Below are positions 22,662-34,596 of a DNA stretch of 64,000 bases, piece by piece. Position numbers and translations under genes: made by a program. The stretch comes from Polyodon spathula. Its lineage: Eukaryota > Chordata > Actinopteri > Acipenseriformes > Polyodontidae. Under the pieces are notes generated by a model, which did no database searches, was not told where the DNA came from, and saw only the letters and a list, made by a program, of their open reading frames with translations. The DNA lies in assembly GCF_017654505.1 (NCBI RefSeq), contig NC_054548.1, positions 32,625,774 to 32,689,773 on the forward strand, given 5' to 3'. Every line of letters starts with the position of its first letter. The first letter of the stretch is position 1.

Positions 22662-24290
22662 TATCCCCCTCAGAATGGCACCACCGGTCCATTCGAAAAT
22701 GCTACACCACCATGTCTTCCCAAGAGAAAAAATCTGCATTTTGCAGTTTCCCTGCCTAATGGACTACCCTGAAGGCACAGGGCTGAAGGGCCAAGTACCA
22801 CTGTGTGATTCTGGCGTTGTTATCCTTCATCCAGTGAAGCCATGCAAGGGGGCATGATCTGGAACTAGGGTGAAGTGCTGCCCCAGGAGGTAGTACCGGA
22901 GTGACTCGATTGCCCATTTACTGCGTGACACTCCTTCTCGATGGTGCTATTATTTTTCTTGCGGGCAAGGAGCTTCCTGCTGATATACAGGACAAGTGTT
23001 TGCTTCCCCACAACTCCTGAGACAACACTGCACCGAGACCTGTCTCTGATGCATCCGTCTGCAGGGTGAACCTCTTACTGAAATCTGGACTGCATAACAC
23101 TGGCTTGCTACACAGCCTTCTCTTCAAAGCGAGAAAGCCTCACTGGCACGGCTCTGTCCACTGAACCGTATTTGGGGCAGCCTTCCAGGTGAGGTCTGTC
23201 AAGGGAGCAGGGAGTGTGGCAAAGCTTGAGATGAACTTCCTGTAATAGCCCACTAGTCCCAAGAAAGAGCGCACCTGGGTTTTGGTTGTAGGGACCAGCC
23301 AGTCAGCCAAGGCTTTCACCTTAGCAACTAGCGGTCTGATCTGGCCACTCCCTATTCGATAATGGCACATTTCTTTGGGTTAGCAGTGAGCCCAGCATCC
23401 CGCAAAGATTGCAATACCATCGTTACCTTACACAAATGACTCAGCCAATCCTCACTGTGGATAACCATGTCATCTATGTAAGCCATGGTGTACTGCTGAT
23501 GGGGCCGCTGGAAAGTGGCTGGTGTTCCGGTCAACCCAAATGGCATGGTCATAAATTGATATAACCCAAAGGGAGTCAAAAACGTTGTCCTCTCTCTGGA
23601 TTCTGGTGTCAGGGGTATCTGCCAGTACCCCTTCATTAAATCCAGTGTCGTCATAAAATGAGCAGTGCCTAGACGATCCAGTAACTTATCTACCCGGGGT
23701 ATAGGATAAGCGCCAAACTTTGATTTTTTATTAACTTGCCTAAGGTCAATGCAAAATCAAGTTGATCTGTCCCGCTTATCCACTAAAACAATCAGACTGT
23801 TCCAATCACTTTGGGACTCTTCTATTACACACAGTCTGAGCATCTCATCAATCTCCGCCTTTAGTACCTGCCTTTTGCAGTTCGGTATGCAGTATAGCCA
23901 CTGGCGAAATGGCGCCCCCAGCTCAAGTTGAATGTGACGGTGGGCTACTTGAGTGTGCCCCGGGACTTGAGAAAACACATCAGGAAACTTCGCCACCGGC
24001 GCCAAAATCTAACATTTCTGTGTTGGTGTCAGATTATCTGCAATCTGTACCAACCCTGCTTTCACCAACACAGAAAGGTCAGGTCCCAGGTCTGTGACAT
24101 CATCTGCTTGCACCACAAACCAAGCCTCCTGTTGCAACCAGGGCTTCAAGAGGTTTACATGTTAAATGTGCTTTTCCCTCCATTGCTCCGGCTGACAGAT
24201 CTCATAGTCCACCATCCCAATCCGGTGTGTAATCTCAAAAGGTCCTTGCCACTTTGCCAGAAGTTTAGAAAAACTACTCACTTCTAAATC
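21980..24290 (-). mobile_element. Ty3/gypsy copy B, Gmr1-like order (IN-RT-RH-LTR)
   Basis: Minus-strand gypsy element of a second, related family, 5'-truncated at about 24290 inside the integrase C-terminus. Order: LLAKWQGPFEI (near 24260-24225), HVNLLKPW (24170-24141), linker with FPDVFSQVPGHTQ (near 23980), RT start (24005-23757; EIDEMLRLCVIEESQSDW), RT core with PFGLYQFMTMPFGL and the catalytic AYIDDMVI (about 23480-23465), RT end (GLVGYYRKFI), RNase H (FTLQTDASETGLGAVLSQ, 23127-22918; HWMKDNNARIT-like near 22840), then the 3' LTR. Integrase is clearly upstream of RT, and only the LTR follows RNase H. Scattered frameshifts and stops make it inactive. Confidence 0.87.
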
Positions 24291-24500
24291 TTTTGTAGTC
24301 ATTTTTGTATTACTTTAGTATAAATACATGTTAATTTGGATTCATATGTTGTTTTTTTCTGATTTTATGTGAACGAAAAGACACAAATTCCCCCGTTTTC
24401 TCATTGGAAATAGGTAAATTTCAAAATATCACTGTCCTGGTCACAAAAGCAAAGTTTGTGGGGAATAATAGCCATTTTCTATACTATTGAGGCATAGAAA
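24284..24500. repeat. 215-bp repeat, copy 1 (copy 2 at 55977-56190)
   Basis: From 'cacttctaaatcttttgtag' to 'ctatactattgaggcata' this is nearly identical to 55977-56190, in the same orientation. It starts exactly where gypsy copy B is cut off. The interior is AT-rich and non-coding. Because copy 2 lies upstream of a piggyBac relic, it may be a terminal or 5' non-coding segment of that family, but no TTAA-flanked end was found. Confidence 0.75.
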
Positions 24501-25711
24501 AAAAAAAAAATTGTTACACGGTGTCATTTAACCAAATAAAAACATTATAAGGGCGCACTGAAAGGTGAACACATGTAAAATAAAATTTGTAAGAAATGTA
24601 AAAGTGCTATGTTTTGTCATCAATAATGAATATCTTTACAGGAAACACGTACATGTTTAACTTTTTGTCATTGTTAAGTCATCTGTTTCATGTCTGTATC
24701 AGTTTTCATTAATGATTGTACCCTAAACTAAAATGAAGAGCTTGCCACTGTTTCCTCTGATCCTGCTTAAATTCTGAAAGCGTCTAGTCGGCTCATTGTT
24801 GGGAAATGTCTAGGATCAAGTGGAGTTTACGTTCAGACAACCAATACCTTTTCTTTCATGATTTACAGTTTAATAAATGTGACATATTAGCTACTTATTT
24901 CAAGCTTGTATCTTGATACACGACACACAAAGGCGTCTCTTATTGTGTTGTATTCAATTGCGATGCATCGATACACGATGAATCGGCTCACCTCTACAGG
25001 GTAGTCTACCCTAGCCACAGTAAGAAAACAATTATGTAAATATGTTAAGTGGTTTCTATTTTGTATCCATGCATTGTGTGTGCAATGTACAGTTCAGTTA
25101 GTTAGAGCATGTAAGAGCTTATTAAGTTAAGATGATAACACTGATATATAGGGTTGTTGAGGCAGTGAATGTTTACGTAGAAATGTTAAGATGTATTGTT
25201 TAGAAAAATAATAGAGATATGAAGTAATCTGAGAAAAGGAGGTGTAGGGTTCCTTTAAGGAACAGTAATATACATCACAGGAAATAGTAGAAGAAGGGCG
25301 AGACATCACAGATCATGGGCCAAGTACAGAGATGTAAGCAGATGTTTGTAATATAGTATTACCAATTCCCTTTATCCACATGGAATACACTACACTTATC
25401 AAAAAGTTGATGGATCTAAATACTATTTCATGGACTTAACCTTGCTCATGTTACAGGTTAATGTGTGGTTCCTAAAACAGCACATTTGTCTGTTGCCAGT
25501 TCAGGACTATAAAGCTACACTCTATATGATGCACACTGGACTAGACTCGAATTCTGAATAGCTGCAGATGTTGCTTGGGGACAGCTAAATAACCATCAGT
25601 TGTGGCAGACTGACCTGCATCTTGATGGCCCAATGTTCTTTTCCGTTTATAATTGAATGTATTAAGTACATGTAGGTGATATTAACCCAGCTACCTTTTC
25701 CTTCCACATAG
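24501..25711. other. cryaa: cryaa intron 2 end, no feature recognised
   Basis: AT-rich intronic sequence leading to the exon 3 acceptor. A short stretch near 24915-24990 ('atacacgacacac', 'cgatgcatcgatacacgatgaatcg') looks like part of an old hAT-type end, but it is too short to assign. Confidence 0.5.
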
Positions 25712-25921
25712 GATGACCATGGCTATATTTCCCGTGAGTTCCATCGCCGCTACCGCCTGCCCTCAAATGTGGACCAGTCAGTCATTACCTGCTCGCTGTC
25801 TTCCGATGGGCTTCTGACCTTCTGTGGGCCCAAAATTCAGATGGGCACAGACTACAACCACAGAGACCGCAACATCCCTGTCATCTGTGAGGAGAAGCCC
25901 ACCTCTGCTACTTCCTCTTAG
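25712..25921 (+). CDS. cryaa: alpha-A crystallin, exon 3 (residues 108-176)
   Basis: Last coding exon. The acceptor is pyrimidine-rich and ends cttccacatag. The frame opens with [20 protein letters not shown], containing the arginine equivalent to human R116 (here R119), the site of a known human cataract mutation. It continues through the core strand LLTFCGPK and the C-terminal IPV motif (IPVICEE), which docks on neighbouring subunits in oligomers, and ends EKPTSATSS followed by TAG at 25919-25921. No frameshift or internal stop occurs in any of the three exons, so the gene looks functional. The 3' UTR runs about 730 bp to a polyadenylation signal at 26649. Confidence 0.97.
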   Translation, partial: DDHGYISREFHRRYRLPSNVDQSVITCSLSSDGLLTFCGPKIQMGTDYNHRDRNIPVICEEKPTSATSS

Positions 25922-26648
25922 GCAGATCCTGGAAAATGCGCAAACCGGGGGTGTGGGAGGGTTGCGAGGTGGAACCTAACGCCACTAAAACTTTTTGGCA
26001 ATCAGATTCTTCTTCCTTTCTCTCCAAACCAGAGAGCCATTGCATAGATATCAGTGCATATCAGGATTTATTTTTCTCTTTTTTTAAGGTATTATTGAAA
26101 GAATCAATGGAGACTTAGCAGGAGTTTAAAGCTTAGGGTGAGAGAAATCTGCAAGAAAGAAACCTGCCTATAACCTGTTCCTCCTAAATGTTCCAGGCAA
26201 TACTTCAGGCAAAATGTGTTGAATCTTTGGGAAAAAATTAGTTTGGACCTATAAGGGAGATTCCACTTCTCCAGGTTAAATTCCATATAAGTGGAAAGCT
26301 GATCTATTTTATGTAGACTTACCAACAGCTGCAAGTTCAAGCAAAAATACAGTTGGATGTAGAAAACACTTTTGAATTAGTAAATCAATTCAAACTGTAT
26401 GTGCTTACAGTCTCGTATGAAAACTCAAAGGAGGGCTATGGGAGGGAAGCAGGTTAAATGTACACTGATGTCGGTACAAGGATTTTCATGGTCAGAGAGA
26501 TTCCGCATGTGGGATACTTTCCTACAAAGCCATCCACCACAGTGCTTTCCACTCCTGTTCTGACCCTTTTGTAATCCCATCTTTCTTATGCTTTCCTGTC
26601 AGTAGTTTTGCCTGTTAAAACTGATATCTGGCACATCATTTAAAATCT

Positions 26649-26654
26649 AATAAA
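26649..26654 (+). terminator. cryaa: cryaa polyadenylation signal
   Basis: AATAAA about 730 bp after the cryaa stop codon, in AT-rich sequence. It is the first canonical hexamer I found downstream of exon 3, so it is the likely 3' end of the transcript. A (TA)/(CA) microsatellite and Tigger-like repeat follow it. Confidence 0.7.
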
Positions 26655-26768
26655 GTTGTAAAATTAACAAAATGAAAAAGTTATACTTTTTGTCATTGTT
26701 TTAATGTTATGTATGACATAAATAGTGTCCAAACACTAATGCAAATGACACAAGTACTTTATAGGAAC

Positions 26769-27523
<755 letters not shown>

Positions 27524-27525
<2 letters not shown>

Positions 27526-28040
27526 GTGGGTGGTGTCTGAGAGTGATGGAGACGAATATAATATTTGTGGGTATACACTGTATAGGAAAGACAGGCAGGA
27601 CAGAAGAGGTGTACGGGTAGTGCTATACATAAGAAACAGTCCTGAAGCCCAGGTGTTAAATCTGTACAATGAAAACAACACCAAATCAATATGGTTCAGA
27701 ATAATGGACAGAAATTCAAAAGCTATAATAATAGGAGTATGCTATAGACTGCCAAATTCAAACACCGAGCAAAATAATCTGTTATACAATGACATTAAAA
27801 ATGTGTATATCAAAGGAGAAGCAATACTAATGGGTGATTTCAACTTCCTCCAAATAAAATGGGAAAACCCAGTGGGGAGCACAATGGACGAAATTGACAT
27901 GGTGGAAATGACAAATGACTGCTTCCTAACACAATTTGTCAAGGCACCGACTAGAGGGGAGGCATGCCTTGATTTAATCTTTACAAATAATGAAGACAGA
28001 TGCTAGTCTAATTTTGAAAAACTAAAATGTGTACTACAAT
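27524..28040 (+). mobile_element. CR1 LINE endonuclease fragment
   Basis: Plus-strand stop-free stretch (27530-28006) encoding the AP endonuclease of the same CR1 family as the copy at 8186-12071: YTLYRKDRQDRRG, then GVCYRLPNS, ILMGDFNFLQIKW and LDLIFTNNED. It carries only this segment and ends before the RT. Changes in conserved positions (for example RGVRV for RGGGV) suggest it is older than the 30- and 53-kb copies. Confidence 0.85.
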
Positions 28041-28069
28041 ATTCTCCAGTGCTAACCCAAATGTCAACC

Positions 28070-28285
28070 ATCCATTTTGTGTTTACATAGATGCTATTGA
28101 GGTGGGACTTGGGGCTGTTTGCAGCTCAGAGGGATGGTGAAGGTGAGCATGTGATTGCCTTTGCATCCCGGATCCTCAACAAAGCCGAACAGAATTATTC
28201 TATATCAGAAAAGGAGTACCTGGTTATAGTATGGGCTGTGGAGAAGTGGTGGAAGTTTCTGGAGTACCATTCAAAGTGGTTACGG
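28070..28285 (+). mobile_element. Ty3/gypsy RNase H fragment
   Basis: Reads [20 protein letters not shown], then [18 protein letters not shown] and [14 protein letters not shown]. This is the RNase H domain of a gypsy element distinct from the copies in cryaa intron 2. The frame runs into a (TTA)n tract and the rest of pol is absent. Confidence 0.85.
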
Positions 28286-28286
28286 A

Positions 28287-28336
28287 TTATTATTATTATT
28301 ATTATTGTTATTATTATTTTTATTATTATTATTTTA
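28287..28336. repeat. (TTA)n microsatellite
   Basis: About 50 bp of imperfect TTA/ATT repeat at the end of the gypsy RNase H fragment. The sequence after it (28337-28739), including 'ccaatgcccttacccaggac', shows no coding region that I recognise. Confidence 0.9.
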
Positions 28337-28739
28337 TTAGCCAATGCCCTTACCCAGGACGAATTACATTTGACTTTAGTCCTAATAAAAGCAAATACAA
28401 AACACAGTACAATTTGATATTGAGGCAGTTCAAGAGCAGATAACAGTGTTTATAGTTACATCAGGGTTAGATACGAGTGCAGGTGAAATACAAAATACTA
28501 CAGACTGGGTTATATACAGTAAATTAGAAAACGATTGAGTGCGAACAGCCAATCAGCTTGTCCAGATAAATTATAATAAGAAAGAGTAACTAAGTAACCC
28601 AACTAATAAATATGTTAGCCAAATAATAATTTTAATAATAATGTCTTCAATACGTGTATGTCGTTTCCTGTATTATAAATATAGGTTTTAAAGGTTTTTT
28701 GTAAAGAGAAAATAAAGAAATTAATCTTCTAATAGCGAA

Positions 28740-29396
28740 AGAGCCTTCTTGATCCGGTCTTTACCATGTGGTAGATGACCTTGACTTTAATCAGCACCCT
28801 CGCCTATGGCCCAGGACGCATAACTGTAGTGATTTTCTGGTTTGTTCTTGGAGAGATTTTGGTAGGATGACCGCTCCTGGGTAGAGTGACTGTGGTCTTG
28901 AACTTTCTCCATTTGTAGACTGTCTGACAGTGGAAATCAGCCCCAAATCCTTAAAAATGGTTTTGTAACCCTTTCTAGACTGATTTCTTTTTCTAGACTG
29001 AGATTTCTTTTGATCGTGGCATGATGTGTTTCCACACACCTGTACGGTGAAGACCAAACTCACAAAGTTTCTGATCTTTATATAGGACGGGGCCTCCCAA
29101 ACTCACCCCTGATCTACCTAATTATTTAAACACCTGATTCTAATTATCCCCTTAATAGAGTTGATAAAACCAGGTTTCACTTACTTTTTCACATACCCTG
29201 AATCTTCATTACTCATTGTCTGTCTAATTCATACATTATTTTGTTTCAAAAGACATGGAATTGGTTAATATAAACCGTATTGGATATTTAAGAAAATAGT
29301 TATTCATTTATATATTTAAGAGGGCTATCATGGTAAAACTATGGAATTTCCATAATTATCATCAGGGTTCACAAACTTTGTTTTGGCCATGTAGAT
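28740..29396 (-). mobile_element. Tc1-like transposon fragment (N-terminal part)
   Basis: Minus-strand sequence around 29030-28750 encodes a Tc1-type paired-like DNA-binding region (SRKGYKTIFKDLGL in one frame, KWRKFKTTVTLPRSGHPTK in another). The outer end near 29370-29396 reads 'gttcacaaactttgttttggccatgtag', a common fish Tc1-type terminus. The catalytic half is missing. Confidence 0.65.
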
Positions 29397-29399
29397 CTT

Positions 29400-29718
29400 T
29401 CCAGATATGTTATTGTTACGCATAGAAACCGAGTCTATTTAATTCTACCAATAATGGAGGAGACGTATAGAAGTTATTGAACCAAAGGTTGTAACGCTGG
29501 CCAACTAACGGTTCCACTAATTCCAAAACTACTTTTTTTGCCAAGTCTGTACGTCCATCACGACCACTGGCATATACATTAAAACCTAGCTTGTAACCCG
29601 TATCAGAAATCACCAAACCCATAGTTTAAAACCTCATCTTGTTGGTTTATCTTTCATATATTGTCTAAACCCTGAACGACCCTTTGATTTTACCACACAC
29701 TCATCCACGCTGAATTTA
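29400..29718 (-). pseudogene. piggyBac-like transposase relic, middle segment
   Basis: On the minus strand this continues the piggyBac-like frame from 33317 onward: FSVDECVVKSKGRSGFRQYM, then SDTGYKLGFNVYASGRD and the catalytic-region motif YNLWFNNFYTSPPLL, in which the usual DNFYTS aspartate is an asparagine. Loss of that catalytic residue and a stop near 29640 mark it as dead. The C-terminal cysteine-rich part is missing. Confidence 0.8.
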
Positions 29719-30222
29719 GAACATAAGAACATAAGAAAGTTTACAAATGAGAGGAAGCCATTCGGCCCATCTTGCTCGTTTGGTTGTTAGTAGCTTATTG
29801 ATTCCAGAATCTCATCAAGCAGCTTCTTGAAGGATCCCAGGGTGTCAGCTTTAACAACATTACTGGGGAGTTGATTCCAGACCCTCACAATTCTCTGTGT
29901 AAAAAAGTGCCTCCTATTTTCTGTTCTGAATGCCCCTTTGTCTAATCTCCATTTGTGACCCCTGGTCCTTGTTTCTTTTTTCAGGTCGAAAAAGTCCCTT
30001 GGGTCGACATTGTCAATACCTTTTAGAATTTTGAATGCTTGAATTAGGTCGCTGCGTAGTCTTCTTTGTTCAAGACTGAACAGATTAAATTCTCTTAGCC
30101 TGTTTGCATATGACATGCCTTTTAAGCCTGGAATAATTCTGGTCGCTCTTCTTTGCACCCTTTCTAGAGCAGCAATATCTTTTTTATAGCGAGGTGACCA
30201 GAACTGCACACAATATTCAAGA
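29719..30222 (-). mobile_element. CR1 LINE 3' end, minus orientation
   Basis: Minus-strand CR1 C-terminal domain (30209-29787; [49 protein letters not shown]) with the 3' tail repeat gaacataagaacataag at 29719. AATTTA at 29713-29718 matches AATTTA at 33317-33322 on the far side of the whole CR1 block. Confidence 0.88.
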
Positions 30223-31590
30223 CACAGGGGTGGTACCGACAGACTGGAAAATTATGGAAAAAAACTTATGGAAACTATAATAAGATCCAAAATGGAAAAT
30301 TACCTATATGGTAACAGGGTACTGGGAGACAGTCAACATGGTTTTAGGAAAGGGAGATCGTGCCTAACTAACTTGCTTGATTTTTTTGAGGATGCAACAT
30401 CGATAATGGATAATTGCAAAGCATATGACATGGTTTATTTAGATTTCCAGAAAGCTTTTGACAAAGTCCCGCACAAAAGATTAATTCTCAAACTGAACGC
30501 AGTTGGGATTCAAGGAAACACATGTACATGGATTAGGGAGTGGTTAACATGTAGAAAACAGAAAGTACTGATTAGAGGAAAAACCTCAGAATGGAGTGTG
30601 GTAACCAGCGGTGTACCACAGGGATCAGTATTAGGTCCTCTGCTATTCCTAATCTACATTAATGATTTAGATTCTGGTATAGTAAGCAAACTTGTTAAAT
30701 TTGCAGACGACACAAAAGTAGGAGGAGTGGCAAACACTGTTGCAGCAGCAAAGGTCATTCAAAATGATCTAGACAAGATTCAGAACTGGGCAGACACATG
30801 GCAAATGACATTGAATAGAGAAAAGTGTAAGGTACTGCACGCAGGAAATAAAAATGTACATTATAAATATCATATGGGAGATATTGAAATTGGAGAAGGA
30901 ATCTATGAAAAAGACCTAGGAGTTTTGTTGACTCAGAAATGTCTTCATCTAGACAATGTGGGGAAGCTATAAAAAAGGCTAACAAGATGCTCGGATACAT
31001 TGTGAAAAGTGTTGAATTTAAATCAAGGGAAGTAATGTTAAAACTGTACAATGCACTAGTAAGACCTCATCTTGAATATTGTGTTCAGTTCTGGTCACCT
31101 CGCTATAAAAAAGATATTGCTGCTCTAGAAAGAGTGCAAAGAAGAGCGACCAGAATTATTCCGGGCTTAAAAGGCATGTCATATGCAGACAGGCTAAAAG
31201 AATTGAATCTGTTCAGTCTTGAACAAAGAAGACTACGTGGCGACCTAATTCAAGCATTCAAAATTCTAAAAGGTATTGACAGTGTCGACCCAAGGGACTT
31301 TTTCAGCCTGAAAAAAGAAACAAGGACCAGGGGTCACAAATGGAGTTTAGACAAAGGGCCATTCAGAACAGAAAATAGGAGGCACTTTTTTACACAGAGA
31401 ATTGTGAGGGTCTGGAATCAACTCCCCAGTAATGTTGTTGAAGCTGACACCCTGGGATCCTTCAAGAAGCTGCTTGATGAGATTTTGGGATCAATAAGCT
31501 ACTAACAACCAAACGAGCAAGATGGGCCGAATGGCCTCCTCTCGTTTGTAAACTTTCTTATGTTCTTATGTTCTTATGTTCTTATATACA
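30223..31590 (+). mobile_element. CR1 LINE RT and C-terminus, plus orientation
   Basis: Plus-strand CR1 from RT domain start (MENYLYGNRVLGDSQHGFRK at 30293) through YLDFQKAFDKVPHKR, SGVPQGSVLGPLLF and the catalytic FADDTKVGG (30700 region) to the C-terminal domain ending in SISY* (31505), then a 3' tail of four 'ttatgttc' units near 31555-31585. A single frameshift near 30930 splits the frame; otherwise it is open, so this is a young copy. It joins head to head with the minus CR1 piece at 30222. Confidence 0.9.
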
Positions 31591-32486
31591 GCAAACTAAC
31601 TGCAGCCCTGGCCAGCAATTGGCATCCTTAAAGCACAAGGAGAAATAGACACTTTTACCATTATCAGTGATTGGTACTGAAAACAACACAAAGATTGAAT
31701 GTAAAAGCAGAGAATCTCATCTTATAACTAAATGTTTTGAATCGGTACCTCCTTGTTTTAAGTTATATCTGACAGTCTAAAATGTGTTTAAAGGGAGGAA
31801 TATTTTGACCACCACTGAGATATATGCATGGTTTAGCAAACAATATTTATTACACTTAATAAATTAGTGAATAACCTTGTTTCATATACAGGTTGTCAAT
31901 ACGTATGTCTGTGAACGCAGTACCCCATGCAAGTTCGCCATTTTTGTAAAGTGATTTATTTTTGACATTGGCCCAAATACATAAAGCAAAACCAAAAAAA
32001 AAAATGTATTAACACTTAAGATGTATATTTTGTGTGGTGTAAGTACAAAATTAGTACACACATGTCCCTTTTACACAGACTTACATGTCTGGAATAAGCA
32101 CGAATCGTATAAATGATATAAAAAATGCATAATGTATTACATGTCATTATTGTTTACATGTATTTGTTTATATATTTATTTTATATACAGTACCTAGCAA
32201 AATAGACAGCTGATAATATCTTAGTTATAGCTGTATTATTTGATATCCCCTGTGCAATTCATACAGTACGGATCCTAGAAATGTCCTAGAAAGGTGCTGA
32301 GACTCTGTAGTGCTTTTTCTAGTTTGCACACATAGCCATTTCTGTTTAGCTGGAACCAGGAATATTGTTGTGACATAATATGAACGAGAGACCAGGGTAC
32401 AATGATACCCACTACCCTGGGGTACTGCTTGGTGTCTCTTATATATTGCATACATACATACATAGGTTGTGCTAGCTTTTCTGTTC
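31591..32486. other. sequence between CR1 copies, no feature recognised
   Basis: About 900 bp of AT-rich sequence that lies inside the block splitting the piggyBac relic. No coding or transposon signature was recognised. It may have been copied from another genomic site together with the surrounding CR1 pieces. Confidence 0.5.
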
Positions 32487-32968
32487 AGAATGGAGTGTGG
32501 TAACCAGTGGTGTACCACAGGGATCAGTATTAGGTCCTCTGCTATTCCTAATCTACATTAATGATTTAGATTCTGGTATAGTAAGCAAACTTATTAAATT
32601 TGCAGACGACACAAAAGTAGGAGGAGTGGCAAACACTGTTGTAGCAGCAAAGGTCATTCAAAATGATCTAGACAAGATTCAGAACTGGGCAGACACATGG
32701 CAAATGACATTTAATAGAGAAAAGTGTAAGGTACTGCACGCAGGAAATAAAAATGTACATTATAAATATCATATGGGAGATACTGAAATTGGAGAAGGAA
32801 TCTATGAAAAAGACCTAGGAGTTTTTGTTGACTCAGAAATGTCTTCATCTAGACAATGTGGGGAAGCTATAAAAAAGGCTAACAAGATGCTCGGATACAT
32901 TGTGAAAAGTGTTGAATTTAAATCAAGGGAAGTAATGTTAAAACTGTACAATGCACTAGTAAGACCTC
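32487..32968 (+). mobile_element. CR1 LINE RT fragment, plus orientation
   Basis: Open frame from SGVPQGSVLGPLLF (32503) through FADDTKVGG to VMLKLYNALVRP, where it stops abruptly at 32968 and a minus-strand CR1 tail begins. It is nearly identical to the matching parts of the copies at 30.6 and 53.8 kb. It is truncated at both ends. Confidence 0.9.
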
Positions 32969-33316
32969 TTAAGAACATAAGAACATAAGAAAGTTTACAA
33001 ACGCGAGGAGGCCATTCGGCCCATCTTGCTCGTTTGGTTGTTAGTAGCTTATTGATCCCAAAATCTCATCAAGCAGCTTCTTGAAGGATCCCAGGGTGTC
33101 AGCTTCAACAACATTACTGGGGAGTTGATTCCAGACCCTCACAATTCTCTGTGTAAAAAAGTGTCTCCTATTTTCTGTTCTGAATGCCCCTTTTTCTAAA
33201 CTCCATTTGTGACCCCTGGTCCTTGTTTCTTTTTTCAGGCTGAAAAAGTCCCTTGGGTCGACACTGTCAATATCTTTTAGAATTTTGAATGCTTGAATTA
33301 GGTCGCCACGTAGCCA
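32969..33316 (-). mobile_element. CR1 LINE 3' end, minus orientation, 5'-truncated
   Basis: Minus-strand CR1 C-terminus from about LRGDLIQAF to the 3' tail 'aagaacataagaacataag' at 32972. Its 5' break (33316) joins directly to the piggyBac relic, with AATTTA at 33317-33322. Confidence 0.88.
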
Positions 33317-33857
33317 AATTTAAATTTGGCTGATGCAGTTTTTTGCACATCTGTTTGAGATGATCTAATAAGTAAGAGTTTTGGCAGTCGGTTCTCATTA
33401 TTCTCAGTGTCGGGGTCGACGATATGTAAGGCCGCCATAATAGATTTAAAACGATCTCGATCATGAAACCCCTTGTCCACAAACCCTGATGAAGGGAAGC
33501 TATACTCCAATATCTATGGAGGTCTGGAATGCACATGATCCCCATGTAAATAATTAAGCCAATGAATTTAAGAAATTCATCTGGTGTTACCTCATCCCAA
33601 GAACCTTGCCGATCACCATATGAGGGTTTGTCTAGTACAAGTTGACACCCCTGAGTGTTGGTGAACCCGCAAATATCAGCAACTGTAGCCTGCGTACAAA
33701 ACAACATTAAAAAAAATCTATTTTACGGGTCATTCTAGATGGGGTAGATCTGCTTATATTTCCTAAATCTATGCCAACAGGACGTTTTTGTTTGACAGTC
33801 AGGGGCATAGATGCATGATGATCAGGGTCATCATAAGCAAAAAAAATAGGATCCACG
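33317..33857 (-). pseudogene. piggyBac-like transposase relic, N-terminal/core segment
   Basis: Minus-strand segment (33850-33317) with piggyBac-family features: DDPDHHASMPLTVKQKRPVG, then SWDEVTPDEFLKFIGLIIYM, PDLHRYWS and, after a frameshift, DRFKSIMAALHIVDPDTENN. It continues logically into 29718 after removing the CR1 block: the residues before the break (AKFKF) and after it (FSVDEC) meet at the AATTTA duplication. A separate CR1 copy at 33858-34345 interrupts its upstream side. Confidence 0.82.
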
Positions 33858-34345
33858 AGAACATAAGAACATAAGCAAGTTTACAAACGAGAGGAGGCCA
33901 TCTGGCCCATCTTGCTCGTTTGGTTGTTAGTAGCTTTTTGATCCCAAAATCTCATCAAGCAGCTTCTTGAAGGATTCCAGGGTGTCAGCTTCAATAACAT
34001 TACCGGGGAGTTGATTCCAGACCTTCACAATTCTCTGTGTAAAAAAGTGCCTCCTATTTTCTGTTCTGAATGCCCCTTTGTCTATCTCCATTTGTGACCC
34101 CTGGTCCTTGTTTCTTTTTCAGGTTGAAAAAGTCCCTTGGGTCGACATTGTCAATACCTTTTAGAATTTTGAATGCTTGAATTAGGTCGCCACGTAGTCT
34201 TCTTTGTTCAAGACTGAACAGATTCAATTCTTTTAGCCTGTCTGCATATGACATGCCTTTTAAGCCCGGAATAATTCTGGTCGCTCTTCTTTGCACTCTT
34301 TCTAGAGCAGCAATATCCTGTAGCGAGGTGACCAGAACTGAACTC
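33858..34345 (-). mobile_element. CR1 LINE 3' end, minus orientation
   Basis: 5'-truncated CR1 C-terminal domain (34320-34050; [39 protein letters not shown]) ending at the 3' tail 'agaacataagaacataag' at 33859. It interrupts the piggyBac relic. No clean target duplication was found. Confidence 0.88.
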
Positions 34346-34596
34346 AACACAAGCAGTGGATCAGAAACAGAAGGAACAGAAGGAGGCATTCAGTGATGAC
34401 ATTTATTTTTTATCAAAGGATACACAGGTGCAGGAGATGTAAAAGAGAACTAACCACCAAAAAGTAGGAAGTAATTAGTAAGAAGTGTGTCCAGAGGTCA
34501 GGTACATGCAAAAGTAGAAGTGAACAGGAACAGATGTAAAGGGACATTTGGGGAAAGAACATGATACCAGTGTTTATTGTTGTGTTGTATACTTAC

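Noticed and set aside
28231..28443. Tyr-rich open frame
   Set aside because: Translation of a (TTA)n microsatellite in another frame.
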